Shown here: positions 47,301-56,976 of the stretch, in pieces
Numbering within the stretch: position 1 is the first letter of the stretch
Layout of the letters: every line of letters starts with the position of its first letter
Position numbers and translations under genes: made by a program
NCBI GenBank assembly: GCA_951799445.1
Contig: OX637296.1
Coordinates: forward strand, 11,284,001-11,348,000
DNA from: Pseudisothecium myosuroides
Lineage: Eukaryota; Streptophyta; Bryopsida; Hypnales; Lembophyllaceae
Length of the DNA stretch: 64,000 bases
Direction: 5' to 3'
Notes under the pieces: model-generated
The model's database searches: none
Told to the model about the DNA's origin: nothing
What the model saw: the letters and a program-made list of their open reading frames with translations, nothing else

Positions 47301-49273
47301 CCTCCTAACTAGAAGTATTGAATATAGCAAGCAATCAAAGATGCACAACAAACATGCACTACAAATAGGACAACAAACTGCATGACGAGCCAACAAGAAA
47401 ATTGTTGTTTTGAGATTTTTTTAAACTTCTGGACAAATCATGTGAGTGATAGCTCGCCGGAAAGCAATGAACAATGCACTTCTAGCAAGCAATTGGCCAT
47501 GTTCTAACTCCCAGTGTTCGGATCATAGCTAGCTGGCTAGAGATTCAAATGACATCAACAAGGCTTTTATACTTGCCATTTCAATTTTACTTAGCTCCCT
47601 AATCTTGGACAAATAACTTAATCGTGCCCATACCAATAGCCTGACCCCAGCTAGACCTACCTAAAAGCAAAAACTCTACTTTCTCTTTAGTTACCTTGCG
47701 ACTGCTGAAACATACGAAGAAGGTTACTAAAATTGCCGGCTAGGTAACAAGCCTTAAGGCACCAGTTAGGAAATAGATACTACTTGCTTCGAGTGGGCGG
47801 GGCCAAAGATGGACAGTCACGGACCCTAGCGTCAAAAATCATTTCAATCCCAAATTACAGATTGTCATCCCATGGATGACATTAACACCGAAACTAATTT
47901 CAAGTTGGTTGCAAATTTCCTGGTGTGAAGATGCATGTACACGAGAAATTGTAAGATTCTTAGCAATCAACACCACGAAGGTGAACAGACCTATTCTTAT
48001 CACTATTCTCATTCTTCTTAAGTAATCACCATACGTTTTCAGTGGAATTGACGTGTGGGACTATTTATAATACGTTGGCAGATCAAAACCCATGGATTCA
48101 CAGAAAAAATGTAATTTTCAAGTTTAAAACAAGATACTATGAATTTTTGAAGTTCAACTGCATGGGTGCCTCAAACCGACACTTGCGATTATATATACCA
48201 ACAAGTATATAGCAAATACATCTATGCATAGGCAAGATTTAGTAGGAGGCAGTTCCAAGTGAGGAATGAGAATGTCTCCATACTGCAATTTGTAGTCAGG
48301 TTGGTAAATGCAAAGTCTCCTACGATGCGTTAGGTTCTAGAGTAGATCGATTCCTACATGAAAGGGCAATTCTTTCGAAAGAATTAGACTCATCGTGAAC
48401 AAGACCTGTCACCAATTCCACTAATTCATGAACCATGAATGTCAAGGACACAAGACCAACACAACCAAAGGCTCCAGACCTACCCGACCTCAAACTGGAT
48501 TAGCTGCGCCCCGAATCACACAGTACAAGAGTACAAGATGCCAAGCGAGCTGAGCCCTAGAGTACAAGGTTTAGTAGAGGCAGATTCGAGTGAGAGATAA
48601 GATGTCTCTATATTGCAACTTGCAATTAGGTTGGTAAATGCAAAGTCTCCAACGATGCGTTAAGCCTTCGAGCAGACCGATTCCTAAAAGAAAGGGCAAT
48701 CTTTCGAGAATCACACTGATCGTGCACAGAAAGTAACACCGATTCCAGTAACTCATGGACCAGGACTGTCAGGGACGCAAGACCAACATCCAAAGCACAG
48801 CCAAAACTCACCAGACCTCCCTGATCTTAACCTAGGCTAGCCGAATCACGGAAACGCACCAAGTCAGCTGAATCCCAGAGTACAAGATACAGTAAGGGGG
48901 CAGTACAGTAATAGGTTGGTAAATGCAAAGTCTCCAACGAGACGTTAGCCTCCACAGCACATCGATTCCTAAAAGAACGGTCAATCTTTCCAGAATCCCA
49001 CTAATCGTGCCCAAAAATTCACCAACACCAATTCCATTAATTCATGGACCACAAATGCCAGAGACCCAACACCCAAACCCTAATCACAGCCAAGGCTAAT
49101 CGGGCTCCATCCCCCCCGATCTCCAACTGGGTTCACTGCGAATTTTTTTAAAACACAGCACGCGACTCCCAGACGTTCAATGCAACCTTACCTAACAGTG
49201 CAGGCCGCCCTCGACTCCCCTCACGGCCATGGCTAGTTGCAGCAATGACAGAGCCGTGGAAGATGGTCGCCAT
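44392..49273 (-). CDS. PIFI: Chloroplast PIFI protein (post-illumination chlorophyll fluorescence increase), eight exons
   Basis: Coding exons in transcription order: 49273-49192, 46854-46713, 46497-46413, 46291-46213, 46090-45977, 45397-45285, 45053-44943, 44511-44392. All joins use GT-AG and keep phase, summing to 846 bases, 281 aa plus TAA. The mature part has the family landmarks: [72 protein letters not shown] and a Cys-rich end, [13 protein letters not shown] then [12 protein letters not shown]. The first 60 or so residues are Ala/Ser/Lys/Arg-rich with few acids, as expected of a plastid transit peptide. In Arabidopsis PIFI is needed for the NDH-linked chlororespiratory reduction of the plastoquinone pool; that role is known biology, transferred here by similarity. 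Length is close to the flowering-plant protein. The first intron is long (2.3 kb) and contains a triplicated repeat. No lesion was seen. Confidence 0.95.
48234..49140. repeat. Three tandem copies of a roughly 320-bp unit in PIFI intron 1
   Basis: Copies start near 48234, 48569 and 48889. Each contains GGTTGGTAAATGCAAAGTCT, then CGATTCCTA, AATCTTTC or AATTCTTTC, ATTCATG or ACTCATGGACCA, and a final part with ACAGCC or CCGA. Copies 1 and 2 end in AGAGTACAAG. The third is shorter and abuts exon 1, so the array ends about 50 bp from the first donor site. Confidence 0.85.
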
Positions 49274-49350
49274 AGCTAGCAGAGCTTGCAACCCTGTGAA
49301 TCTCTCCAACGCCAAGCTTGCTTTCTAGTGTGCGGACGAACGAGGCATGG

Positions 49351-49357
49351 ATATATA
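49351..49357 (-). promoter_or_regulatory. Candidate TATA box of PIFI
   Basis: TATATAT on the minus strand lies about 78 bases before the ATG at 49273. With the usual 25-35 base spacing, transcription would start near 49320-49325 and leave a short leader of about 50 bases. Confidence 0.5.
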
Positions 49358-50453
49358 GGTTGGGTTGTGCAGGCAGATAATGGCCAGTTCTTATGAATGG
49401 TTTGCAAGGGTGGCGGACGGAGAGAGAAGTTGAGCCTGCGGGATCTCTCTCTCTGGCTGGGGAAGGGAAAGGCGAAGCTTTCGGCCTGCTTTGGTGCACA
49501 GGTGGTGCTGTCCGCGACACGGCGCCTGGACGGAAAACAGTTGGAATCGCAAAACGGAATGGTTGGGTGGCTTTCACTGGCGCACAGAGCGACAAAGAGA
49601 AAGAGCAGTTGATGACGGAGTTGATCAGGCCCGGCCCACCAGCTTTTGCAAAGGGATCAGTTTCGTTCGCTCTCACGCACAAAAGGACTTGGGGCACCCG
49701 TGACCAAACAGGACCCCATCACCAACGCAGGACCCCATCACCAATCTATAGGGTACCCAAAATTCAACTGAGGCTGCCGTGGGACAAATTAATGACCACT
49801 AACCCTTAAATGCCCAAGGCCTTTTTTGAACTTCTAAGAATTTGCTTTAAATTGAACAAAAAAGCCAACATTTTGATAAGTTGTATCAATTTTTTATGAA
49901 TTGTAACCATACAAATTCAAACTAGACATGTTAGAGGTCACATAGGAAAAGAAAACACAACAATATCACTTATGAATTGAAAGATTATAATGTTTGAACA
50001 TAAGGGTGTTAAAACTACGAGAGTGACTTGAAATCCTTCAATCTTCTTTTCACATGCCAAATCTAAAAGGTTGATAAACAAAAAAATATGAGATTAAAGG
50101 ACCTAACATGCATAACCCCAATTAATTTACAGCGTCTGAAAATCTACTCTACATTTTTTTTAAATGAATTTCTAAAGTGATTTTTTCCACCAAGATCTAG
50201 TGTATTTGAGGCTCATTTCCAAGAGCCCTCAACACTACAAAAAGTCAAGATGGCAATGGGTACCCTTCCATAAAATCTTCAATAGAAAAATCATAATCCA
50301 TCATTTTCAAAATTGGACTTTAGACACTAAAATTAGGCTTTAAATAGAAATTTTTTAAATATAAATTACTAAAAATAGCAACTTGGTTAGGTTTTATTTA
50401 ACTTCAAAGTTTTGTCAATACCAAAATTTGGTGCCTTGGGCATTTAGGGGTTA
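49358..50453. other. PIFI upstream region and AT-rich spacer
   Basis: About 49390-49760 is GC-rich and likely promoter sequence. An 18-bp phrase (GGACCCCATCACCAA) is duplicated at about 49711-49744. The open frames over 49393-49809 on both strands show no recognisable protein character. Beyond 49830 the sequence turns AT-rich with no gene. Confidence 0.45.
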
Positions 50454-51231
50454 AGGTAGAACCACCCGTACCCGATCACTTAAGCGATTTCAAGACAGAT
50501 GAAGAACAAAGTGAGGTAGTGGAAATTTTTCTCATGTAAGGTAGAAGCACTAGTAGTCAACCATGCCTAATACCCAACTAGTAAGGTTGCAGTATTTCCA
50601 ACCAAGGCTCAAATGTGTTTTTTTTGTCCTTTTCAAGGTGGGGACTAATAAGATTATGACACATGTCCCAAAGTAGTGAGCAAGAAAGCAGTAAGTAATA
50701 AGTGGGAAAGTAATTCTAGAATGATCGGAATTGGAAGACTCTAGACATTGGCTACTAGTGAAATGCACTTTTTGACTCCCAAAATTCACTGTAAATTCAA
50801 TTTTTGGAATAAAATTCTGAAAATTTTGCAATCCCCATATTTTCTATCTTCCTACATGGAAAAAATTTCCACCACCTCTTACTGCGCAAGATTTGCTCCA
50901 AAAGTCCTTGAATGATTGACTACCAGTGCTTCTACCTTAAAGAGATAAGAAATATTGGGACTGTGAATTTTTCGTAATTTTATTGCTGAAATTGAAATTA
51001 CTATGAGTTTTGGGACACATAAAGTGTTCCGAACCCATAGCCAATGTCTAAAATCTTCCAATTCCACTCATAGCTAAACTACTTTCCTGTTGCTTACTAC
51101 TTCCCGTGCACTTTGGGACATGTGTCATGGCCTTATTCATTCCAACCTTGAAAAGGAGAAAAAAACCCTCCAAGCTTGTGCACCCTACAGGTTGGGCATC
51201 GCTCCCTAGTCTGGAATGGGTGGTCCTACCT
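50454..51231. mobile_element. TA-flanked inverted-repeat element (outer member of a nest)
   Basis: The ends AGGTAGAACCACCC and GGGTGGTCCTACCT are inverted repeats and sit directly against TA on both sides (50452-50453 and 51232-51233), as in Tc1/mariner-type elements. An alternative right end with a weaker match lies at 51763, also followed by TA. No transposase frame inside. It contains a second, related element at 50539-50937. Confidence 0.6.
50539..50937. mobile_element. TA-flanked foldback element nested in the previous one
   Basis: The ends AGGTAGAAGCACTAGTAGTC and GACTACCAGTGCTTCTACCT are inverted with one mismatch over 20 bases, each next to TA (50537-50538 and 50938-50939). The 399-bp body is AT-rich and non-coding. 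Its ends resemble those of the elements at 50454 and 51361, so the three are one family. Sequence 50700-50880 recurs, in inverted and decayed form, at about 50945-51120 and 51580-51720. Confidence 0.75.
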
Positions 51232-51360
51232 TAGTTGTTAGTTTTCATTAGTTCCTGGTTTTCAACCATCAATTTTTTCACTCATATCATGACACATGTC
51301 TTTGGTTTGGAGTGCTAAAGTGGGTAGGAAGTAGTCTCTTGAATGAGCAGTTTTGGAATA

Positions 51361-51562
51361 AGGGAAAAGCACCCAAAACCAACATTGTACCCCACTACAA
51401 CAATTTCTAGACATGGTAATCATTCAAGACCATGGATAGTTTACTGTTTGTTGACAAAAATGATAAGCTATCATTGTTTGCCTAGATTTACATTCTAAAA
51501 TGACTACCATATCTAGAAATTGTTGCAATTGGATACATTGTTGGTTTTGGGTGCTTCTTCCT
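51361..51562. mobile_element. 202-bp TA-flanked MITE that folds into one long hairpin
   Basis: It starts AGGGAAAAGCACCCAAAACC and ends in the inverted equivalent GGTTTTGGGTGCTTCTTCCT, directly flanked by TA on both sides (51359-51360 and 51563-51564). The arms pair over about 70 bases, including CAACAATTTCTAGA.ATGGTA against its inverted partner. It has no coding sequence. Size, TA duplication and structure fit a Stowaway/mariner-type MITE. Confidence 0.85.
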
Positions 51563-51763
51563 TAGTCTAAACATTGACTATGGATTCTGGACAACTTTTG
51601 ACTCCTAAAATTCATAGTAATTTCAATTCTAGGAATAAAATTACAAAAGAATTGTAGTTCCCATATTTCCTATTTTTCTATACAGAAAAATTTTCAATCT
51701 CCTTACACTGCTCATGATCTATTGTAGAAGCGCTAAAGTAATTGAGTACAGGTGGTTTGACCT

Positions 51764-53682
51764 TAGAATTATCCAAAACCGATCATTGAAACTTAGGTAA
51801 AGTCAAAATTAGAAGTCAGATTATATATTTTTTGTAGCCAAATTTAAATCATGAATTTCCTAAAAATGAAATTATAATTTGAGGAGTATTTATTTATTAA
51901 TTTTTAATAATTCCAAAGTACGAATTTGAAAAAATCTTAACCTCTAAAAGATCAAGCTGCATTTTTGGCAACATAGCAATTTTGGACAGCTCACTACAAA
52001 TGGAATTTTTTTTTTTGTGAAATTTTTGCACATTATAGGGACGAGGTTTTTCTTTAAGCCCAAACAATTTTCATAACTTTTGACAATATGGTTAAAAAAT
52101 TATTATATGATATGTAGTTTTTTCCTCGGCCAGGTAGTCTAGGCAAATATCAAAAAATCACTTATCTTCATGAACAAAAATTTGAAATTGGTTTTCTAGA
52201 TTTATATACACATGAAAAAGCTTTGAATCATTTTGATCAATGAAATGAAAGTTATGAGGAGTTTTAGTTTTTGGGTAGTTATGGATTTTCTACTCTAAAA
52301 TAAACTTTTGAAATCCTTTATCATACTCAATTTTCAATATTTTTGAAAAAAAAAAAATCATAGGATATAGATTGTTTATTACAACATTGTGTTGCATTTT
52401 CTTTCTTAATGCAAATATAGGCATTCAAAGAATATATTCTAATCACTTCAAATACACATCTTTCGTTGCAAATTAATGCATTCCTCTCATTATTTGTTTG
52501 TAATTATCTTGCTAACTATATTCCACTTATTGCCTCTAAACCCTACACTAAAATAGGATCCCCTTATAAGTGCTAGGTACTTGAAAGTACTACTTAATCA
52601 AAATCAATACTTACATCTCCTAAATCAATTTGTACCTATGTTTCAAAAAAATTCAAAACATCAACCAAAAAGACTCTCACCCATCATAACTTTTGCATAC
52701 AATATCCAAATGATGGATTCTTTGATGCATTGAAGCCTCCTATCATTTGCCAAAAAAAAATGCGACGTACAAAATTTCTACCAATCTAATAATACAAAGT
52801 GTCCATACTAGAAAAAGTGGCGATTTTAGCCTTACATAGCCTGCCTCAACAATTCATCAAAACACTCTCGAAGTCTGCAGGGCCGATATCCATAGTCATG
52901 AACTTGCTACAAAAGATGTGTATTTGAAGTCATGTTCATTTCTCACCACATTTTGGTGCAATTACACCGCCCTTACAATGTGTCCGCTCTGGCCACATTA
53001 AGCATTCAGCTATGAAGCGTTGAACTGATATTCATAACGTTTCATACACAGGTGGTGTGTATACTCTCTCCTCAAGAAGGAAACTAATTGTGTTTCAAGA
53101 AAAAAAAAAAAGGAACTAAGCAAAAATACCTGGTGTTATAAAATCACAATTTTGATCTCTCATTGAAGGTAGAGCTTTGATTCTCATGCTAACAATGTTG
53201 AACACATTCCATAAGAGAGTGCTCAAGAAACTGGTCCAATTCTATGTATCATGATTTCTAACATTTGCAGGGAAAGCCTGCTTTTCTTGACTTCAGAAAA
53301 ATGATAGAACCCAGAGATTATCTTAAAGGGTGGCAAGGGAGCGGGCCGTGAATACAAGCCTGAAATAAATAAAAAATGAAGAATTAGGGTTTAGGGTGCA
53401 ACTTCACAGTGCTCACCAGTTTCGCACAAATTCACAGATTCCAGTGCAGGCAGTAGCTTCTACCACAAAATAATAGGACGACGTTGTCTTGTTGCGGATT
53501 GAATGGAGGATCAACTGATCTAATGGTTTTGATTGAAATTTTCTTTGAGGTTTAGATTGCCGCAACAGTTGGGGCAGCTAGAAGTTCCGTCGGTCGTTCT
53601 CCTGCAACACATAATAGTCGAAATTGAAAATCAGAGCCGCATCGCATTGCTGACGCTTTCACTGTTACACCTCTAGATGTCC
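51764..53682. other. AT-rich spacer with a dispersed repeat
   Basis: About 51945-52360 is the copy of the dispersed AT-rich repeat closest to that at 18955-19390 (GAAATTGGTTTTCTAGATTT, then ATGAAAGTTATGAG and CTCTAAAATAAACTTT). No gene was seen here. A pure A run lies at 53100-53111. Confidence 0.55.
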
Positions 53683-54205
53683 AAACTTCACCCCTGAACC
53701 TCAAATGTACAGAATCAACCCCTAAAACCTAATGTCGAGATTTAACCCTACACCCTAAATGCCCAGAATAAAACCCTAAACCCTACTTGTTCAGAATCAA
53801 TCCCTAAACCCTGCTGGTCCAGAATAAAACCCTACACCCTACTTGTTCAGAATTTATCCCTTAACCCTACTTGTCCAGAATTTATCCCTAAACCCTACTT
53901 GTCCAGAATATATCCCTACACCCTACTTGTCCAGAATTTATCCCTACACCCTACTTGTCCAGAATTAACCCTAAACCCTACTTGTCCAGAATTAATCCCT
54001 AAACCCTGCTGGTCCAGAATAAAACCCTAAACCCTACTTGTCCAGAATTAATCCCAAAACCCTGCTGGTCCAGAATAAAACCCTAAACCCTGCTCGTCCA
54101 GAATTAATCCCTAAACCCTACTTGTAACCCTACTTGTACAGAGTTGAACTCTGAACCCGTACTTGGCCAGAATTAGACCCTAACCCTACATGTCCAGAAT
54201 AAACC
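53683..54205. repeat. Minisatellite of 29-30 bp with telomere-like CCCTAAA
   Basis: About 16 imperfect copies of a unit such as CCAGAATTAATCCCTAAACC followed by CTACTTGT or CTGCTGGT. Each copy contains CCCTAAACCCTA or a variant, so it resembles the plant telomere repeat alternating with a short spacer. The first and last copies are the most degenerate. Confidence 0.92.
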
Positions 54206-55170
54206 CTAAATTGCAGCTTTCAAAAATCAACAAATTTTGATCATAAACCCATGAGATCTTTTTCAATAACGATGGTTTTTCATTTCCAGGTATGTTATTC
54301 AAAAACGAGAAAAATGCATATGACAATAAGGATTACCACATCAGAAACACACACAATCATCGCGCTTAACTCCCGTAACCCCTGAAGGAAATCAGCTGCA
54401 AAATGACAGGATCAAATACAGTACCTTCGGAAGAGATGTCAAACGGCTCCTCGTATGGAAGATATAATATCACGCAGGTGATTAGCTAGAAGCTGGAAAC
54501 GTAGAATCCGTTACATTGTCACCAAAATTAAGCAGCAGTTCGAGCAACAATCTCATGTCTTGTGCAAGTCGCTTTGATTGCGTATAGAAGACCACGTGAG
54601 TGGCCGATCACCCGGAGAATATGCATCCACCGGAAAATGGTTCACTGGTACTGATAGGCCAGGCCATTGCAATAAAAATTTAGGGGCAAACACTCTTGGA
54701 TCCAATCTGCACAAATCAATCAAATTGAATGAGTACCATCAAGTCACAAAATGAGCAAAACTGTGTGCTAGCACTGGCTTTTCAGCGCATGCAGTTTTCG
54801 AATTGAATTAGAAGGATTGTGGTCGTTGCTATGACTGATCATAATTGTTCCGTTGTAAAAAGCATGGTATACAGTATCGTGCTGAAATCCTTGAAACTGT
54901 AAGGTAGAGGCTCCATTGGCCATACAGGAGAGATTTGATTTGATTGTGAAAATACTTAATCTATTGACGCTTGGTTATCCTGCAATTTGTTTTGTAGCTT
55001 AACACCAAAAAAAAATTGCAAAAATTTAGTTTGTCGGGAAAGGTTAAAAGTTCACCTGTATGGTGAATGGAACCTCTCCCTGACTGTATGGTGAATGGAA
55101 ACTACACATTAGATCATAGCAGAACTGTAAATAAGCGAGGACTGATCGACTGGCAACCTACTTTCGTCAG
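54206..55170. other. 3' flank of the ARM-repeat gene
   Basis: No gene was supported. A 13-bp phrase (TGTATGGTGAATG) occurs twice at about 55057 and 55086, close to the end of the ARM gene, and will fall in its 3' untranslated region if that extends about 100 bases. Confidence 0.4.
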
Positions 55171-56976
55171 TCAGAAGGGCAGGCTCTTGGAGCTGGAGCA
55201 TCCCGAAAGCGAGAAGACGTGCTTCACGCCCTCTCCTTTCCCAATTTCGAAGAGCGGAAGCTGCGCGCGTCGCACAATGCGTTGTAAGTTCTGCTCCAAG
55301 CTCTGCTGCACCATGTGGTTCACCACTTTGCTTCCTTCGCTGACAATGTGATGGTTTGGGTGCTCCTCACGTTTGGGTTTCCTTGGAGGAGGTCCCATGG
55401 GCGCCGACATGGGGCGCGGCAAGCCCTGCTCGCGATCCTCCCGCAAGCATTCCAGAACGCGCACCGCGCGCTTCTGCGCCAAGGCGCTTCCTAGAAGCGA
55501 AACCTCCAGCAGCGCCGGAATCGCGCTTTTCTGCACCATGGCTTGGCGATGGCCATGGCTCTGATGCGCAAGCACCATGAGAATGTACGCCGCGCGCTCC
55601 TGGCATTTCGCGAATTGAACACCCCAGCTGAGAACGTCAATCAGACTCTCCACCACTGCCTCCGTGACGCATTTACGACCGATACCCACCCCGATTATGT
55701 TGCCCAGCACCGCCAATGCCTTCTCAGCATTCACATTCTCTTTCGCATTCGCATCCCGTGTTTTCAGAATTTCCACGAGCGCGATCGTGGCGTCCCCCTC
55801 GACGAAGAATTTGATGTTGGCTTGCGAAAGTGATAGGTTGTAAAGCGCGCGGAGCGCTTCCCAGCGGATGGGCTCCTTGATGCTCTGGTTGAGTATTCGG
55901 ACGAGCTCCGGAACGGCGCCACTGGAGCCAATCAAGGGCTTGTTGCGGTCGAGAGCGGACAAGCTTAAGAAATTCGCGACGACGGCCTCCTGAGTTCCCG
56001 CCTCCCGTTTTTGTAAGAGCGTTACTAACTTGGGTACGACGCCGGCGTCGACGATGGCGGCTTTGTTGACGCCGTTGCCGCCGGCGAGCGTGTAGAGCGT
56101 TAGAAGCGCGGAGTGCACGCAGAAGCTGGAAGTGGACTCCAGCATTGCGACTAACGGCGCGATGGCACCGAGCGACGCGAACGTGACACGCGCGGGCGGA
56201 TAATCCCTCGCGAGAATGCGCACTTCGGCCGCGACTACGCCTTGCTCCTTCCCTCGCTTACAACGCAAATGCGTCACGAGCACCTGCGTTCGGTACCCGA
56301 CGTCATCGCTATCAAGTCGTAACCGCAGATTCTTTCGAGCCTCTGAAAAAACGCTCGGATCCTTCCTTTCTTCGGGACATTGCACCAAATCCGTCGTTAC
56401 GAATCGCATGGGCTCCAAAACAGGCTTCTCTAACTCGTACTGACTTTTACAATCCTCCTTTTGCTCCCCTCTTCTCGCAATCCGCGACAGATCCCCGCAC
56501 GCCACCCATTTGATGGGATCCCCGCTTCCCCGATCATCATGGCTAGCCGACTCCTCCACGCGAGGCTTTTTCTGCTCCTTGGATGTCGAAGCTTCCTCCC
56601 TCACTCTGCTCTTCTTTCCCCCCAATCGCCCCACAATGCGACGCCATCGCGACACCTTTCTCTCGTCGGAGAAGCCTTGCACTTGAACGTCTTCCTTGGA
56701 CATGGTCTCATCACGACGTGGTGACGAGGACGAGATGGGGTGCTCGCAGAAGAGCGCATCCCGGAACGAGTGGAAAGCCAAGCACGAAGGGGTCGATTCG
56801 ATACTTGCGCTTCGGTGGTGATGTTGTTGTTGTTGGGGCGTGCAGCTTGCGAAGCGCTTGGAGTGGAATAGCGAGAGGTTTAAGAAGCGGGAACTCCTCG
56901 TTGGGGCGATGGCTGATGATCGGGGATTAGTATTATTACTATTCTCCGGAATTGTTGCGCCGCCATCGTCCGGCAT
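55171..56976 (-). CDS. ARM-repeat protein without U-box, 601 aa
   Basis: An intact, intronless gene from ATG 56974-56976 to TGA 55171-55173. Residues 1-90 are Ser/Asn-rich with a Gln/His run (TPQQQQHHH, 47-54); 100-140 is strongly basic (RRIVGRLGGKKSRVR), a possible nuclear signal. From about residue 240 to 520 come tandem armadillo repeats: SLGAIAPLVAMLES, DAGVVPKLVTLLQKR, SSGAVPELVRILNQ, WEALRALYNLSLSQANIKFF, and so on. The C-terminus has MVQQSLEQNLQRIVRRAQLP, an ending I associate with plant ARM-only relatives of the PUB E3 ligases. No U-box (CPIxxxxMxxPV-like) was found, so ubiquitin-ligase activity should not be assumed; such proteins act as protein-binding scaffolds. GC content is much higher than its surroundings. 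Confidence 0.9.
   Translation of the reverse strand: MPDDGGATIPENSNNTNPRSSAIAPTRSSRFLNLSLFHSKRFASCTPQQQQHHHRSASIESTPSCLAFHSFRDALFCEHPISSSSPRRDETMSKEDVQVQGFSDERKVSRWRRIVGRLGGKKSRVREEASTSKEQKKPRVEESASHDDRGSGDPIKWVACGDLSRIARRGEQKEDCKSQYELEKPVLEPMRFVTTDLVQCPEERKDPSVFSEARKNLRLRLDSDDVGYRTQVLVTHLRCKRGKEQGVVAAEVRILARDYPPARVTFASLGAIAPLVAMLESTSSFCVHSALLTLYTLAGGNGVNKAAIVDAGVVPKLVTLLQKREAGTQEAVVANFLSLSALDRNKPLIGSSGAVPELVRILNQSIKEPIRWEALRALYNLSLSQANIKFFVEGDATIALVEILKTRDANAKENVNAEKALAVLGNIIGVGIGRKCVTEAVVESLIDVLSWGVQFAKCQERAAYILMVLAHQSHGHRQAMVQKSAIPALLEVSLLGSALAQKRAVRVLECLREDREQGLPRPMSAPMGPPPRKPKREEHPNHHIVSEGSKVVNHMVQQSLEQNLQRIVRRAQLPLFEIGKGEGVKHVFSLSGCSSSKSLPF

Noticed and set aside
48234..49140. A CRISPR-like array
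   Set aside because: The repeats are long, diverged and intronic in a eukaryotic gene; there are no short identical repeats with unique spacers.
49393..49809. A 138-codon frame on the plus strand upstream of PIFI
   Set aside because: Both strands are open here because the region is GC-rich; the translation shows no domain character, and the area is the expected PIFI promoter.
50234..50245. CACTACAAAAAG as a possible second CACTA end
   Set aside because: No matching inverted end or 3-bp duplication was found within several kb.
53683..54205. A chromosome end (telomere)
   Set aside because: CCCTAAA units alternate with a conserved spacer and unique sequence continues on both sides, including an intact gene.
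55171..56976. Calling the ARM gene a U-box E3 ubiquitin ligase
   Set aside because: No U-box is visible before the ARM repeats, so only the scaffold part is supported.
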